Below, piece by piece: positions 1 to 9,813 of a stretch of DNA of 64,000 nt. Below the pieces are notes generated by a model that was given only the letters and a program-made list of their open reading frames with translations, was not told where the DNA came from and ran no database searches. Source of the DNA: Pseudomonas sp. TMP9 (GTDB lineage: Bacteria > Pseudomonadota > Gammaproteobacteria > Pseudomonadales > Pseudomonadaceae); the NCBI RefSeq assembly GCF_037943105.1, contig NZ_CP149803.1:248001-312000 (forward strand), in the 5' to 3' direction. The translations under genes were made by a program, and so were the position numbers. Position 1 is the first letter of the stretch; each line of letters begins with the position of its first letter.

Positions 1-22
1 GCATGCGTAGTTGCTCCGTGTA

Positions 23-796
23 TTAGTGATTGCTGGACATGAATTGTTTGCAGCGTGCCGAGCTTGGGTTGTCAAAAACTTGCTCCGGGGAGCCTTGTTC
101 TTCAACCAAACCCTGATGCAGAAACACCACTTCGCTGGACACTTGACGGGCAAAGCCCATTTCATGGGTGACCAGCAGCATGGTGCGACCTTCTTCGGCG
201 AGCGCGCGGATCACATTAAGCACTTCTTGTACCATTTCCGGGTCGAGAGCCGAAGTCGGCTCATCAAACAGAATAACTTTCGGCTGCATGGCCAGGGTGC
301 GCGCAATTGCAGCGCGCTGTTGCTGCCCGCCGGAGAGTTGATTCGGATAAACATGGCGTTTGTCGGCGATCCCGACCTTGTCCAGCAGCGCTTCGGCTAC
401 CTCAATGGCCTCGGCCTTGGTCTGGCCAAGCACGCGACGCGGCGCCTCGATGATGTTGTCGAGCACGCTCATGTGCGGCCATAGATTGAAATTCTGGAAG
501 ACAAAACCGATCTCGCTACGCAGGCGGTTGATCTGTCGGCTGTCGGCAGCGACCAAGTCACCATTCTTCGCGGCTTTTAGCTTGAGCTCTTCGCCGGCGA
601 GGAATATCTGCCCCTTGTGTGGGTTTTCCAGCAGGTTGATGCAGCGCAGGAAGGTCGATTTACCGGAACCAGAAGAACCTAGAATGGAGATTACATCGCC
701 ATCGCGCGCGGTGAGGGAGATACCCTTGAGCACCTCAAGGTCGCCGTAGCGTTTGTGCAAATTGCGAATTTCCAGCGCGGGCGTGGCCTCAGCCAT
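23..796 (-). CDS. Polar amino-acid ABC transporter ATP-binding protein (HisP/AotP type)
   Basis: 257-residue cytoplasmic ATPase that would energise uptake of a basic or polar amino acid through a two-permease, one-binding-protein ABC importer. The Walker A motif GSSGSGKS lies near residue 40, the signature LSGGQQQRAAIAR near 155, Walker B VILFDEPTSALDP follows, and the H-loop is in LLVTHEMGFA. The insertion after the first strand (EELKLKAAKNGDLVAAD) is typical of the HisP/AotP branch. The start is supported by an AGAGGA box about 7 nt upstream. The permease and binding-protein genes would lie outside the window to the right-hand side of the minus strand order or elsewhere; none is adjacent here, so the substrate (histidine, arginine, lysine, ornithine) cannot be fixed. 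Confidence 0.93.
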   Translation of the reverse strand: MAEATPALEIRNLHKRYGDLEVLKGISLTARDGDVISILGSSGSGKSTFLRCINLLENPHKGQIFLAGEELKLKAAKNGDLVAADSRQINRLRSEIGFVFQNFNLWPHMSVLDNIIEAPRRVLGQTKAEAIEVAEALLDKVGIADKRHVYPNQLSGGQQQRAAIARTLAMQPKVILFDEPTSALDPEMVQEVLNVIRALAEEGRTMLLVTHEMGFARQVSSEVVFLHQGLVEEQGSPEQVFDNPSSARCKQFMSSNH

Positions 797-979
797 GGGG
801 GGTCCTCTTCTTATCTGGAGTTCTAAGGCGTTGCGTTGCCGTCCCGGTGATGCGTCAAGCTAGCATAGCGATTCCCTCACAGCCAAGCCGTTTACCGGCC
901 ATGGGGTGCTCGACCGATCATGCTGTCGCTTGGTTGCAGCTGGCTGTCGCGCAAGCACAATTTGAGTGCTGACAAGAGC

Positions 980-1001
980 CTTGGCAGGCCGCCCTGCCAA
1001 G
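980..1001. other. 9-bp stem-loop in the ABC ATPase / tRNA-Phe gap
   Basis: Perfect inverted repeat CTTGGCAGG / CCTGCCAAG with a 4-nt loop, just beyond the tRNA-Phe terminator in the direction of tRNA transcription. There is no U-tract, so it is not a classic terminator. It may be a backup terminator stem or an RNA-processing site. The rest of the gap (797-1014) shows nothing else I can support. Confidence 0.35.
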
Positions 1002-1014
1002 AATTACGGGCAAC

Positions 1015-1052
1015 AAAAAACCCCAAGGAATTTTGCTTCACTTGGGGTTTTT
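1015..1052 (-). terminator. Rho-independent terminator of tRNA-Phe
   Basis: Arms AACCCCAAG and CTTGGGGTT flank a short AT-rich loop. Read on the minus strand, the stem ends in a run of six U. It lies about 10 nt past the tRNA 3' end. It also carries T residues on the plus side, so it could act in both directions. Confidence 0.8.
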
Positions 1053-1061
1053 CGATATTCA

Positions 1062-1137
1062 TGGTGCCCGGGGACGGAATCGAACCGCCGACACGGGGAT
1101 TTTCAATCCCCTGCTCTACCGACTGAGCTACCCGGGC
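1062..1137 (-). tRNA. tRNA-Phe (anticodon GAA)
   Basis: 76 nt on the minus strand, with CCA encoded at the 3' end (TGG at 1062-1064 on the plus strand). The acceptor stem GCCCGGG pairs with CCCGGGC. The D-arm contains AGCTCAGTCGGTAGAGC, the anticodon loop reads TTGAAAA inside the stem GGGGA/TCCCC, and the T-arm contains GGTTCGATTCC. It is monocistronic, with its own promoter 12 bp upstream and a terminator just downstream. Confidence 0.98.
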
Positions 1138-1149
1138 TAACGGGGCGCT

Positions 1150-1178
1150 ATTAGACGGATTTGAGGGGTAGGTGTCAA
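1150..1178 (-). promoter_or_regulatory. Sigma-70 promoter of tRNA-Phe
   Basis: On the minus strand: a perfect -35 TTGACA (1173-1178), a 17-bp spacer, and -10 TCTAAT (1150-1155, 5 of 6 to consensus). The predicted start is about 6 nt before the tRNA 5' end. The GC-rich stretch after the -10 could serve as a stringent discriminator. Confidence 0.8.
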
Positions 1179-1238
1179 GCGTGGTTTTGAAAATATTTAA
1201 TTAATACGGGCGGTTAGGGCCGGGTGCGAGGTTTGCTT

Positions 1239-1373
1239 CCCGGATTACGCTGGGGGCTTATCCGGGCTACGGGATTTGGTGCGTCGCTGGGGTTATGGTT
1301 ATTGAGGGGCGTGCAGCGTGTGAGTTGCTTTGGTGTGCGGCGGCCTCCCGGATTTCGCTGGGGCTTATCCGGG
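1239..1373. repeat. Two degenerate CCCGGAT...ATCCGGG palindromic repeats
   Basis: Copy 1 (1239-1266) and copy 2 (1347-1373) share arms CCCGGAT and ATCCGGG around GC-rich loops with a common CGCTGGGG core. They lie in the gap between tRNA-Phe and yggX. Repeats of this form (CCCGGATTnCGC...ATCCGGG) are dispersed in many Pseudomonas genomes as REP-like units. Both copies have drifted, which points to old insertions. Confidence 0.5.
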
Positions 1374-1402
1374 AGATGTGGAGTGTTGTTAGCTGTAGCC
1401 GG

Positions 1403-1675
1403 TTACTCGCTAGGCGGGACATAACCTTCGGCTTGGGCGTATTCCTCGCCGGAGAGGAATTTGTCCATCTCGACTTGGAGGAATTTGCGGTCTTCAGCGT
1501 TCATCATGTTTAGGCGACGTTCGTTGATCAGCAAGGTTTGGTGCTTCTGCCATTCGCCCCACGCTTGCAGGGAGACGTTGTTGAAGATGTCTTCACCTTT
1601 GGCGCCTGGGTAGGGTGGGCGCTCAAGGCCGGCGAGCTCTTGTTTGTGTTTGCGGCATTGTACGGTGCGGGTCAT
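1403..1675 (-). CDS. yggX: Probable Fe(2+)-trafficking protein YggX
   Basis: 90 residues, the usual family length. The N-terminal [13 protein letters not shown] contains the single conserved Cys7, followed by the GLERPPYPG and [12 protein letters not shown] motifs that define YggX. The family protects Fe-S clusters from oxidants and helps repair or supply iron. The start codon overlaps the mutY stop by 4 nt (ATGA), so the two are translationally coupled; MutY itself carries a 4Fe-4S cluster, which makes the pairing sensible. Last gene of the asmA-mutY-yggX operon. Confidence 0.96.
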   Translation of the reverse strand: MTRTVQCRKHKQELAGLERPPYPGAKGEDIFNNVSLQAWGEWQKHQTLLINERRLNMMNAEDRKFLQVEMDKFLSGEEYAQAEGYVPPSE

Positions 1676-2751
1676 GGCATTTCTCCGATGTTCGGGGTTG
1701 TTGCGAGTGCGTCGGCCGCGCGTTTCAGTAATTTCTTCACTGGCGCAGCAAGGCCCAGGCGCGGCGGGGTGGCGAGGTTATACCAGAGCCAGTCGGCCTC
1801 GGCCACGCTGGCCGGCGCGACGTCGACGTGGATCAGCCAAGGTTCAATGGCTAATTGGAAGTGGCTAAAGGTGTGGTTTAGCTCGGCTTGCGGCTGGCGC
1901 GTGCCGAGGTGCAAATTATGGCGGCTGGCCAGGCCGTCCAAGGCTGTTAGGTCGTCCAGTTCCGGCAGGCTCCACAGGCCGCCCCAGAGGCCGCTGGACG
2001 GACGGCGGTAGAGCAGCACCTCGCCATTACGGTTGGCGAAGATAGGCATCAGGGTGCGCTTTTGCGGCAGCGTTTTGCGTGGTTTAGGGATGGGGTAACG
2101 AATCTCCAGCCCGAGCAGATGCGCCTGACAGCCGCTTTTTAGCGGACAGAGCAGGCAGCTGGGTTTGCTGCGGGTGCAGAGCGTGGCGCCCAGGTCCATC
2201 ATCGCTTGGGTGTAGTGATTGACGCGCACCTGCGGCGTGAAGCGTTCGGCTACCTCCCACAGTTGTTTGGCCACCTTCGGCTCGCCCGGGTAGCCTTCCT
2301 GCGCCACGTAGCGCGCCAGCACGCGTTTGACGTTACCGTCGAGGATCGGTGCGCGCAGGCCCATGCTTAGGCTGGCGATGGCGCCGGCAGTGGAGCGGCC
2401 GATGCCGGGCAGCTCGGTGAGCTGGTCGACATCGTGGGGGAATTCACCGGCATGTTCGCGCACAACGATTTGCGCGGTCTTTTGCAGATTTCGCGCGCGG
2501 GTGTAGTAACCCAGGCCCGTCCACAGGTGCAGCACTTCATCTTCCGGCGCGGCAGCGAGGTCGCTGACCGTCGGTAATGCGGCCATAAAGCGGTCGAAGT
2601 AGCCGAGCACAGTGCTGACCTGAGTCTGCTGCAGCATGATCTCCGAGACCCACACGCGATATGGCGTGATGCCCTGTTGCCAGGGCAGGTCTTTGCGCCC
2701 GTGGTTGTCGTACCACGCGAGTACGGCGCTGGAAAACTGCTCGGGGTTCAT
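1672..2751 (-). CDS. mutY: A/G-specific adenine DNA glycosylase MutY
   Basis: 359-residue base-excision repair enzyme that removes adenine mispaired with 8-oxoguanine. The catalytic Glu is in [10 protein letters not shown] (near residue 37), the helix-hairpin-helix is [12 protein letters not shown], and the catalytic Asp is in [12 protein letters not shown]. The 4Fe-4S ligands are spaced C-x6-C-x2-C-x5-C in [19 protein letters not shown]-terminal NUDIX-like domain (from about residue 230) reads the 8-oxoG, with the expected HTFSHF motif. The start overlaps the asmA stop by 4 nt and the stop overlaps yggX by 4 nt. Confidence 0.97.
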   Translation of the reverse strand: MNPEQFSSAVLAWYDNHGRKDLPWQQGITPYRVWVSEIMLQQTQVSTVLGYFDRFMAALPTVSDLAAAPEDEVLHLWTGLGYYTRARNLQKTAQIVVREHAGEFPHDVDQLTELPGIGRSTAGAIASLSMGLRAPILDGNVKRVLARYVAQEGYPGEPKVAKQLWEVAERFTPQVRVNHYTQAMMDLGATLCTRSKPSCLLCPLKSGCQAHLLGLEIRYPIPKPRKTLPQKRTLMPIFANRNGEVLLYRRPSSGLWGGLWSLPELDDLTALDGLASRHNLHLGTRQPQAELNHTFSHFQLAIEPWLIHVDVAPASVAEADWLWYNLATPPRLGLAAPVKKLLKRAADALATTPNIGEMP

Positions 2752-4982
2752 CGGTTGAACAAGCCCTTGAGTGCGTCTTTCAGCTCGGGGCTGACTTTGT
2801 CACCGAGCTTTTCATCAATCTTCTCGCTGAGCTTGTTACCGGCCAGTTTGGTCGCGACTTTGCCCAACCCGTCTTGGTCCAAGCGGCAGGACTTACCGCC
2901 CATTTCTAGCGGGCCACGGCAGCGCACGGGCCACTCGATGCCCACAAAGCGCTCGTTGAGCTGGCAGGCGGGGTCGGGCATCTCGTGCTGATCGCCGGTG
3001 ATGGTGATGCCGATACGGTAATCAAGGCCGAGGATGCGCAGGTCAATGTCGCCATTACCACTGACCGCAAGGCCGGGAATGCGCGCCTTGAGGTCGGGGT
3101 TATGGGCCACACCATTACGCAGCGTGATGCTGCCTTGCAGGGTTTCGAAGGGTGTGTCTTTGCCGCGCGGATCAGTGCTGAGGGCTTTGCGGTTGAGGGT
3201 GGCAATGCCGCGGCACAGTTGTTGTTCCAGGTTGGCGTCGACCAGCACGCCGTCATTGAGGACAAAGCTGGCGTCGCCATTAAAACCGTCGATCCAGGCA
3301 CGCTGGCTGTTGCCGCTGGTGCTGAGGCTGCTGTTGAGGTCGAGCAAACCTTTGATCGGCGAAGGCTGCTCGGGCTTTTTCAAGAAGGGTTCGAGCTGAA
3401 TGCCGCGCAAGTTCTTTTGCACGCTGAGCAGCGGCACGCTCGGGCGCACATCAATGCTGGCCTTAACGTCGACACTGCCGCTGCCGATTTTCCCGCGAAC
3501 TTCTTGCAGGGTCAGCAGGCCGCCTTTGGCCTGCGCTTTGGCGCTGAAATTGCTGATCATCTGCTGTTGCACGGTCAGCTGGTCAAGGTTGAGGCTGAGT
3601 TGGGCGTCCAGCTTGCGCAGCAGGGCGATGGGCAACACTTCGCTGCTGCTCCAAGCATGCTGGGTTGGCGCATCGGGCAGCGGCGTGCTGCCGCTCTGGC
3701 CGGCACTTGCGACGCTGGCCTTAACTTCTGCCTGGCGCGCGGAGGTCGCATCTTTAGCGTCCTTGGTGGGCGCAGGCAGGTAGCGATCGAGGTTCAGTTG
3801 GTCGCCTTTGAGTTGCACGCGCAGGGCTTGCTTGGCGAAGTCGGCAATCGCCAGTTGGCCAGTGAAGGTGCTGTCATCCAGTTTCAGCGTGAGCTCTTCA
3901 AGCGTCAGGCTGCTAGTGCTGCCGCTCAATCGGGTGACCAGCTCGAACTGGTTGAGGGTTTTCTCATCATTCATCGGGGGCAGTTTTTGGCCGATGGTGG
4001 CGAGGAATTCACGCAGGTTAAGCGGGGCGATGGACAAGCCACCGCTGAGTTTGGGCTGCGTGTCGAGGTCGCGGACTTTCAGCTCGCCGAGGGCGCGCAG
4101 CTGATTGGCAGAAAGCTTCAGGCCGTTCCACTCAGCGATCTGTGCCGCCAGGTCAACCAGCAATTGGCCTTGAGCTGAGTAAGTCAGGGTCTGGCCATCG
4201 AAGGGTTCGCCGGACACTTCGCCGGAGAATTTCGCATCTTCCAACTGGTAGCGTTTGAGGGCGCGGTCGAAGCGCAGCTCACCCTGCAGTTCGCTGCGCG
4301 CGCGCAGCACCGGTTTGTTGATGCCGAAGAAGGCGCTGAGTTTGATTGGGATGCTGGCGCCTTCACGAATGGCGCCGGTGGTCAGTTGGATGCTTTCGGC
4401 ACTGAATTGCTGACCTTTCTGCACATCGTGGTAATCGATACGTGCGCTGTTGATGATGAGGCTGTCGATATCCAGCTTCAGCGGCTGGCTGCTGCTCTCT
4501 GCTGCCAAGGGTGTGCTGTCGGCGGGCGCACCTTCGGGCGTTACTAGTGGTGCGTCGGGTGTGCGGGTGGCGACGGTGGCGGGTTTGCCGACATGCTCCC
4601 AGTTGCTGCGGCCCTTTTCGTCGCGCTGCAGGTTGAGGTTGAGGCCGTCAATGCGGATATCGCTCATCTGCACCTCTTTGCGCAGCAGCGGCAGCACTCG
4701 CACTGACAGGCCAAGCAGGCGCAGGTCGGCAAAAGGTTGCTCTGGGGTGCTAAGGCTCGCGAGGCTGGCGTCGGTCAATTCAAGGCCAAGCCAGGGGAAC
4801 AGGCTCCAGCCGATATCGCCTTTGAGGGTCAGCTCAACGTTGGCCTTGTCGCGCGCCAGTTGGCGGATTTCATCTTTGTAGTCGTTGGGATCGAACAGGT
4901 GGGTGAGGGCAAAGCCCAGGGCCACAATGATCAGCAACAGCCCGAGGAAAAACAGGCCAATGATTTTGCCGAGCGCTTTCAT
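2748..4982 (-). CDS. asmA: AsmA family outer-membrane assembly protein
   Basis: 744 residues. It has one N-terminal transmembrane anchor (about residues 6-28, [20 protein letters not shown]), then an AsmA N-terminal domain ([16 protein letters not shown]), a low-complexity Ala/Ser/Thr linker and a long beta-rich periplasmic part ending in the AsmA C-terminal domain (about 560-700). AsmA-like proteins are bridge-like proteins implicated in lipid or LPS transport across the periplasm. First gene of an operon with mutY and yggX. The large plus-strand ORFs over this gene are antisense shadows. Confidence 0.92.
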   Translation of the reverse strand: MKALGKIIGLFFLGLLLIIVALGFALTHLFDPNDYKDEIRQLARDKANVELTLKGDIGWSLFPWLGLELTDASLASLSTPEQPFADLRLLGLSVRVLPLLRKEVQMSDIRIDGLNLNLQRDEKGRSNWEHVGKPATVATRTPDAPLVTPEGAPADSTPLAAESSSQPLKLDIDSLIINSARIDYHDVQKGQQFSAESIQLTTGAIREGASIPIKLSAFFGINKPVLRARSELQGELRFDRALKRYQLEDAKFSGEVSGEPFDGQTLTYSAQGQLLVDLAAQIAEWNGLKLSANQLRALGELKVRDLDTQPKLSGGLSIAPLNLREFLATIGQKLPPMNDEKTLNQFELVTRLSGSTSSLTLEELTLKLDDSTFTGQLAIADFAKQALRVQLKGDQLNLDRYLPAPTKDAKDATSARQAEVKASVASAGQSGSTPLPDAPTQHAWSSSEVLPIALLRKLDAQLSLNLDQLTVQQQMISNFSAKAQAKGGLLTLQEVRGKIGSGSVDVKASIDVRPSVPLLSVQKNLRGIQLEPFLKKPEQPSPIKGLLDLNSSLSTSGNSQRAWIDGFNGDASFVLNDGVLVDANLEQQLCRGIATLNRKALSTDPRGKDTPFETLQGSITLRNGVAHNPDLKARIPGLAVSGNGDIDLRILGLDYRIGITITGDQHEMPDPACQLNERFVGIEWPVRCRGPLEMGGKSCRLDQDGLGKVATKLAGNKLSEKIDEKLGDKVSPELKDALKGLFNR

Positions 4983-5346
4983 GTGCGAATCCTTGTTTCA
5001 AAGCAAGAGGGTGAAGAGCAGCTATGCCGGTCGAGGAGTATAGCGCCAGTGCTTTTGCCTGGGCCGCTGACAGTCTCGATTGCGCGGCGATTTTGCAAGT
5101 GACGTTTGTTGCACCAGCGTTTGGCGCTGAGCATGGCCGGGTAATGGCTGGCGAGCAACCGCGGGCCTGAGTCCGAGCGTTTGGAGTGTTAAGTCGCAGG
5201 CCGGTTCCCTGTGCATGCTGGGTTTTGCTGGAGGTGCTGGGCGGACAGCGGTGGCGTTTTTGGTGCTGTTGATTGGCGGGTTTGGCTGCGGCTCGCGGGT
5301 GGCGCAGGGATTAGGCTGTGAGCCAGAAGAATAAGACGAGGTGCCC
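4983..5346. other. Intergenic region between asmA and the hydroxylase gene
   Basis: 364 bp between divergent genes, so it must hold both promoters, but I find no convincing -35/-10 pair. It contains a 39-codon plus-strand ORF (5215-5334) with a hydrophobic middle, ending 12 nt before the next gene. That ORF lacks a Shine-Dalgarno sequence and a good lipobox and is left uncalled. Confidence 0.4.
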
Positions 5347-6600
5347 ATGAGCGTCGCGATTATGGCTTTTCCGCTGTATATCCTGCTGATACTGCTGGAG
5401 CTGGCTTACGAGCGCTACAGTGGCCGGCATACCTATCGCCTGGCGGATGCCAGCACCAGCATCAATACCGCGGTGTTGCGGGTATTGCTGGAAGGGCCGC
5501 TGCGCCTGCTGCTGATTCTGCCCTACGCCTGGCTGTATGAGCATGCGCGGCTGTTCGACTGGAGCAGCCAATCGCCTTGGCTCTGGTTGGGCGGTTTTAT
5601 TGCGGTAGATTTCTGCTTTTACTGGGCGCATCGCAGCCTGCATCGTTACAACCTGCTGTGGGGCGCGCATCAGCCGCATCACTCCAGCGAGGACTTCAAC
5701 CTGTCGACTGCGTTGCGCAAGGGTGCATTTCAGACTGCCTTCGATTGGCCGTTCTACTTGCCGCTGGCCTTGCTCGGCGTGCCGTTGCCGGTATTTCTTG
5801 TGCTGCTCGGCGTGCAGCTGGCGTATCAGTTCTGGATTCACAGTCAGCATGTTGGCAGGCTGGGCTTGCTGGAACGGGTGATCATCACGCCAAGCCACCA
5901 CCGCGTGCATCACGGCCAGAACGACTGTTATATCGACAAGAACCACGGCGGCGTTTTCATCTTCTGGGACAAGCTCTTCGGCACCTATGCCGAAGAGCGG
6001 GAGCCAGTGCGTTACGGGGTGACCACGCCGGTCAGTAGCTTTGACCCGATCCGCGTGCAGTTTTCTTGGTGGCGCTTGCTTTGGGCCGATGCGCTGGCGA
6101 CCCAGTCGTGGTGGGACAAGCTGCGTTTGTGGTGGATGCCCACTGGCTGGCGGCCGCAGGATGTGTGCGAGCACGTGTGGCCGAAAATGAGCGAGGGGAA
6201 ATTCCAAAGCCACTATCCAGCAGCGCTCAAAGCTTATGCTTTTACTCAGTTTTTGCTTATCAATCTGCTGGCGCTGAGTTTTCTTGCCAGCGTCAAAAGC
6301 GCGGCAGTGTGGGAGCCTTGGTTGCTGGTCATAGTGATCCTTGGCAGCTGCATCAGCTTGAGTCGGTTGTTTGAGGGGGGGGCGCAGTTGTGTCGCATCG
6401 AGTGCATACGCTTGCTGCTGATGGCTGCGGTAGCGCTGGCGTGGGGCTTTTGGCTGGCGCCGGAGCAATGGCTGGCCGCGCTTTGCATGGCCGCGGTATG
6501 TGTTGCCAGCTTGCTTTGGCTGCTGTGGTTGCAGGCACGAACAGTCAGCAATAGTGAGCCTATGCCGCCGATAGTCACGGCCACTGGCCAAGGTCGGTAG
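5347..6600 (+). CDS. Sterol desaturase / fatty acid hydroxylase superfamily membrane protein
   Basis: 417-residue polytopic inner-membrane protein. The superfamily uses a di-iron centre held by histidine clusters, all visible here: HRSLH and HQPHH around residues 98-115, HSQH near 163, and HHRVHH near 185. It is about 100 residues longer than minimal members; the extra C-terminal part holds 3-4 more hydrophobic segments. The length and added helices recall alkylglycerol mono-oxygenase-like members, but the substrate cannot be told from sequence. I chose ATG 5347, preceded by GACGAGG; a GTG at 5341 is also possible. It ends 61 bp before hisB and does not belong to the histidine pathway. Confidence 0.85.
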   Translation: MSVAIMAFPLYILLILLELAYERYSGRHTYRLADASTSINTAVLRVLLEGPLRLLLILPYAWLYEHARLFDWSSQSPWLWLGGFIAVDFCFYWAHRSLHRYNLLWGAHQPHHSSEDFNLSTALRKGAFQTAFDWPFYLPLALLGVPLPVFLVLLGVQLAYQFWIHSQHVGRLGLLERVIITPSHHRVHHGQNDCYIDKNHGGVFIFWDKLFGTYAEEREPVRYGVTTPVSSFDPIRVQFSWWRLLWADALATQSWWDKLRLWWMPTGWRPQDVCEHVWPKMSEGKFQSHYPAALKAYAFTQFLLINLLALSFLASVKSAAVWEPWLLVIVILGSCISLSRLFEGGAQLCRIECIRLLLMAAVALAWGFWLAPEQWLAALCMAAVCVASLLWLLWLQARTVSNSEPMPPIVTATGQGR

Positions 6601-6621
6601 CCGCCCAGACGGATGCCCGCC

Positions 6622-6627
6622 TATAAT
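6622..6627 (+). promoter_or_regulatory. Candidate -10 element of the his operon
   Basis: A perfect TATAAT, 34 bp before the hisB ATG. No recognisable -35 hexamer lies 16-18 bp upstream. This is either an activator-dependent promoter or chance; position and perfect match favour the first. Confidence 0.4.
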
Positions 6628-6661
6628 GGCCGACTTTTGTGAGCTATTTCTGGAGCTGGTG

Positions 6662-7255
6662 ATGGCCGAACGTACGGCAACCGTCGAGCGTAATACCCTG
6701 GAGACCCAGATTAAGGTCTCGATCAACCTGGATGGGACCGGTAAGGCCAAGTTTGATATTGGCGTGCCGTTCCTAGAACACATGCTTGATCAGATTGCCC
6801 GTCACGGCCTGATCGACATGGACATCCAGTGCAAGGGCGACCTGTATATCGACGACCACCACACCGTGGAAGACGTCGGTATCACCCTCGGCCAAGCATT
6901 CACCAAAGCCATCGGCGATAAAAAGGGCATGACCCGCTACGGTCATTCTTATGTGCCACTGGATGAAGCTTTGTCGCGCGTGGTGATTGATTTCTCCGGT
7001 CGTCCGGGTCTGCAGATGCACGTGCCGTTCACGCGCGCGGTAGTTGGCGGCTTCGATGTGGATCTGTTTCAGGAGTTCTTTCAAGGCTTCGTCAATCACG
7101 CCTTGATCAGCCTGCACATTGATAACCTGCGCGGCACCAACACCCACCACCAGATCGAAACCGTTTTTAAAGCCTTCGGGCGTGCTCTGCGTATGGCCGT
7201 GACGATGGATGAGCGCATGGCCGGGCAAATGCCGTCGACCAAGGGCGTTCTGTAA
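6662..7255 (+). CDS. hisB: Imidazoleglycerol-phosphate dehydratase HisB
   Basis: 197 residues, monofunctional (no fused histidinol-phosphatase as in enterics). It dehydrates imidazole glycerol phosphate to imidazole acetol phosphate, step six of histidine synthesis. The manganese-binding histidine motifs [11 protein letters not shown] (near residue 64) and the later NTHHQIE are intact, and FLEHMLDQ carries another ligand. The start at 6662 is set by GGAG 6 nt upstream; an upstream in-frame extension from 6626 overlaps the -10 box and lacks a ribosome site. Its stop is followed with no gap by hisH. Confidence 0.97.
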   Translation: MAERTATVERNTLETQIKVSINLDGTGKAKFDIGVPFLEHMLDQIARHGLIDMDIQCKGDLYIDDHHTVEDVGITLGQAFTKAIGDKKGMTRYGHSYVPLDEALSRVVIDFSGRPGLQMHVPFTRAVVGGFDVDLFQEFFQGFVNHALISLHIDNLRGTNTHHQIETVFKAFGRALRMAVTMDERMAGQMPSTKGVL

Positions 7256-7894
7256 ATGCAAACGGTAGCGGTTATCGACTATGGCATGGGTAACCTGCAC
7301 TCGGTGGCCAAGGCGCTTGAGCACGTCGGTGCTGGCAAGGTGCTGGTGACCAGCGATGCTCGGGTGATCCGTGAGGCTGATCGCGTGGTGTTCCCGGGCG
7401 TTGGTGCGATTCGCGATTGCATGGCCGAAATCAAGCGTCTGGGTTTTGACCAGCTGGTGCGCGAAGTCAGCGCTGACCGGCCGTTTCTGGGTATTTGCGT
7501 GGGCATGCAGGCTTTACTTGAGCACAGCGAAGAGAACGATGGCGTCGACTGCATTGGCCTGTTCCCTGGCAAGGTGCGTTTCTTCGGCAAGGACATGGTC
7601 GAAGACGGCGAACCACTCAAGGTACCGCACATGGGCTGGAACGAAGTGGCACAGTCGGTCAAACACCCGCTGTGGCATAACATCCCGGACCTTGCGCGCT
7701 TCTACTTCGTGCACAGCTATTACATCGAGGCCGGTAACCCCAAGCAGGTGGTTGGTCGCGGTCATTACGGCAAGGATTTCGCCGCCGCGCTGGCCGATGG
7801 CTCGCGCTTTGCGGTGCAGTTCCATCCGGAAAAGAGCCACACCCACGGCCTGCAACTGCTGCAGAACTTCGCTGCCTGGGATGGCCGCTGGTAA
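7256..7894 (+). CDS. hisH: Imidazole glycerol phosphate synthase, glutaminase subunit HisH
   Basis: 212-residue class I glutamine amidotransferase that feeds ammonia to HisF. The nucleophile Cys81 is in FLGICVGMQ and the His/Glu pair in QFHPEKS completes the triad. The N-terminal [11 protein letters not shown] is the HisH signature. The start codon directly follows the hisB stop, and its own stop directly precedes the DUF2164 ORF, so translation is coupled throughout. Confidence 0.97.
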   Translation: MQTVAVIDYGMGNLHSVAKALEHVGAGKVLVTSDARVIREADRVVFPGVGAIRDCMAEIKRLGFDQLVREVSADRPFLGICVGMQALLEHSEENDGVDCIGLFPGKVRFFGKDMVEDGEPLKVPHMGWNEVAQSVKHPLWHNIPDLARFYFVHSYYIEAGNPKQVVGRGHYGKDFAAALADGSRFAVQFHPEKSHTHGLQLLQNFAAWDGRW

Positions 7895-8155
7895 ATGAGC
7901 CGGGCCAAAGCGCAACCGCTGATCATGACCTTGAACGTTGAGCAAGAGCGTCAAGCCTGCCAGGCGATTAAGCAGTTTATGGACGAGCGCTTTGAGCTGC
8001 AGTTAGGCAGTTTTGAGGCCGCCGAAGTGCTCGAACTGTTTGCCCGCGAGATTGCACCGCACTACTACAACCGAGCCGTTTTCGATGTGCAAACTCACCT
8101 GAAAGAACGGTTCGAGAGCATCGAAAGTGACCTCTGGGCGCTTGAGAAAAGCTGA
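7895..8155 (+). CDS. DUF2164 family small protein
   Basis: 86 residues, soluble, acidic, predicted largely helical. The core AIKQFMDERFELQLGSFEAAEVLELFAREIAPHYYN matches, from memory, the DUF2164 family, whose function is unknown. It begins directly after the hisH stop; a second in-frame ATG at 7925 (MTLNVEQ) is a possible alternative and is closer to where family homology begins. Its place inside the his operon suggests co-expression with HisH/HisA/HisF, not a catalytic role in the pathway. Confidence 0.8.
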   Translation: MSRAKAQPLIMTLNVEQERQACQAIKQFMDERFELQLGSFEAAEVLELFAREIAPHYYNRAVFDVQTHLKERFESIESDLWALEKS

Positions 8156-8191
8156 CCCACCGAATTAACACGACTTGAGCAGGTTCAACCG

Positions 8192-8929
8192 ATGCTGATT
8201 ATCCCCGCTATCGATCTTAAAGACGGCGCCTGCGTGCGCCTGCGTCAGGGCCGCATGGAAGACTCCACGGTGTTTTCTGATGATCCGGTGGCCATGGCTG
8301 CCAAGTGGGTTGAGGGCGGTTGCCGTCGTTTGCACCTGGTCGATCTAAACGGTGCTTTTGAAGGCCAGCCGGTTAATGGCGAAGTGGTTACCGCCATCGC
8401 CAAGCGCTACCCGAAGCTGCCGATTCAGATTGGCGGCGGCATCCGCACCCTCGAAACCATCGAGCACTACGTGCGCGCCGGGGTCAGCTACGTGATCATC
8501 GGCACTAAGGCGGTGAAAGACCCGCAGTTCGTTACCGATGCCTGTAAAGCCTTCCCGGGGAAAGTCATTGTCGGTTTGGATGCGAAAGACGGTTTTGTCG
8601 CCACCGACGGTTGGGCTGAGGTGTCCACCGTTCAGGCGACTGATCTGGCTAAGCGCTTTGAGGCGGATGGCGTCAGCGCCATCGTTTATACCGATATTGC
8701 CAAAGACGGCATGATGCAAGGTTGCAACGTCGAGGCCACTGCGGCCTTGGCTGCAGCCAGTCGCATTCCGGTAATCGCCTCCGGCGGCATCCACAACCTG
8801 AGTGATATCGAGAAGCTGCTGCTGGCGCGTTCGCCGGGCATCATCGGCGCCATCACTGGGCGTGCGATCTATGAAGGCACCCTAGACGTGGCCGAAGCGC
8901 AGACTTTCTGCGACAACTTCAAGGGCTGA
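8192..8929 (+). CDS. hisA: Phosphoribosylformimino-5-aminoimidazole carboxamide ribotide isomerase HisA
   Basis: 245-residue (beta/alpha)8 barrel performing the Amadori rearrangement of ProFAR to PRFAR. The catalytic Asp8 is in IPAIDLKDG and the second Asp is in VGLDAKDG. Phosphate-binding loops GGGIRT and ASGGIHN occur in the two half-barrels. It lies 36 bp after the DUF2164 gene. Downstream, a 94-bp palindromic repeat separates it from hisF. Confidence 0.97.
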   Translation: MLIIPAIDLKDGACVRLRQGRMEDSTVFSDDPVAMAAKWVEGGCRRLHLVDLNGAFEGQPVNGEVVTAIAKRYPKLPIQIGGGIRTLETIEHYVRAGVSYVIIGTKAVKDPQFVTDACKAFPGKVIVGLDAKDGFVATDGWAEVSTVQATDLAKRFEADGVSAIVYTDIAKDGMMQGCNVEATAALAAASRIPVIASGGIHNLSDIEKLLLARSPGIIGAITGRAIYEGTLDVAEAQTFCDNFKG

Positions 8930-8936
8930 TCTGAGC

Positions 8937-9030
8937 GTAGGGTGGGTTAGCCGCAGGCGTAACCCACCATTGTTTGTTCAGGTATGGCGGCGGCGGCGGA
9001 TTACGTCGCTGCGCGTCTAACCCACCCTAC
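8937..9030. repeat. 94-bp palindromic element with 14-bp terminal inverted repeats
   Basis: Outer arms GTAGGGTGGGTTAG (8937-8950) and CTAACCCACCCTAC (9017-9030) are perfect inverted repeats. Inside the left half, GGTGGGTTA and TAACCCACC (8941-8949, 8960-8968) form a second hairpin, so the unit looks like a REP doublet or small MITE. The right half has decayed. Sequences of this type are dispersed in Pseudomonas and other proteobacteria. It fills the hisA-hisF gap and its right edge abuts the hisF ribosome site. Confidence 0.75.
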
Positions 9031-9042
9031 AAGAGCATTGTT

Positions 9043-9813
9043 ATGGCACTGGCTAAACGCATCATTCCCTGCCTCGACGTCGACAACGGTCGCGTCGTCA
9101 AAGGCGTGCAGTTCGAGAATATCCGCGACGCCGGCGACCCGGTGGAGATTGCCCGGCGTTATGACGAGCAGGGTGCCGATGAGATTACCTTTCTCGACAT
9201 CACGGCCAGCGTTGATGGCCGTGACACCACGCTGCATACCGTTGAGCGCATGGCCAGCCAGGTATTTATCCCGCTGACTGTCGGCGGCGGCGTGCGCACC
9301 GTGCAGGACATTCGTAACCTGCTGAATGCCGGCGCGGACAAAGTGTCGATCAACACCGCGGCCGTGTTTACGCCGGACTTCGTTGGCGAGGCCGCTTCAC
9401 GTTTTGGCTCGCAGTGCATCGTGGTGGCCATCGACGCCAAGCGCGTCTCCAAACCCGGTGAAACGCCGCGCTGGGAAATCTTCACCCACGGCGGGCGCAA
9501 ACCGACCGGGTTAGATGCAGTGCTGTGGGCAAAGAAAATGGAAGACCTTGGCGCCGGTGAGATTCTGCTGACCAGCATGGATCAGGACGGCGTTAAAAGC
9601 GGCTATGACCTAGGTGTGACCCGCGCCATCAGTGAAGCAGTCGGCATCCCGGTGATCGCCTCTGGCGGTGTGGGTAACTTGCAGCACCTGGCTGACGGTA
9701 TTATTGAAGGTAAAGCCGCCGCCGTTTTGGCAGCGAGTATTTTTCACTTTGCCGAGTACAGCATTCCCGAGGCCAAGGCTTACATGGCCAGTTGCGGGAT
9801 TGTGATGCGCTAA
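9043..9813 (+). CDS. hisF: Imidazole glycerol phosphate synthase, cyclase subunit HisF
   Basis: 256-residue (beta/alpha)8 barrel that uses ammonia from HisH to convert PRFAR to IGP and AICAR. The catalytic acids are Asp12 in [15 protein letters not shown] and the Asp in VVAIDAKR; the phosphate loops GGGVRT and ASGGVGN are intact. I place the start at ATG 9043 (MALAKR), the usual family N-terminus; the longer frame from 8974 reads through the palindromic repeat. The AAGAG box begins at the last base-pairs of the repeat, so the element may have reshaped translation initiation. Confidence 0.96.
   Translation: MALAKRIIPCLDVDNGRVVKGVQFENIRDAGDPVEIARRYDEQGADEITFLDITASVDGRDTTLHTVERMASQVFIPLTVGGGVRTVQDIRNLLNAGADKVSINTAAVFTPDFVGEAASRFGSQCIVVAIDAKRVSKPGETPRWEIFTHGGRKPTGLDAVLWAKKMEDLGAGEILLTSMDQDGVKSGYDLGVTRAISEAVGIPVIASGGVGNLQHLADGIIEGKAAAVLAASIFHFAEYSIPEAKAYMASCGIVMR

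Noticed and set aside
2985..4178. 397-codon plus-strand ORF opposite asmA
   Set aside because: Antisense shadow of a real gene with GC-rich third positions; no ribosome site and no recognisable domain.
5215..5334. 39-codon ORF with a hydrophobic stretch just before the hydroxylase gene
   Set aside because: No Shine-Dalgarno sequence, poor lipobox (GFGC) and no family recognised; could be reconsidered if conserved in relatives.
5311..6783. 490-codon minus-strand ORF opposite the hydroxylase gene
   Set aside because: The plus strand encodes a protein with conserved histidine clusters and membrane helices; the minus frame is Gln/Arg-rich noise.
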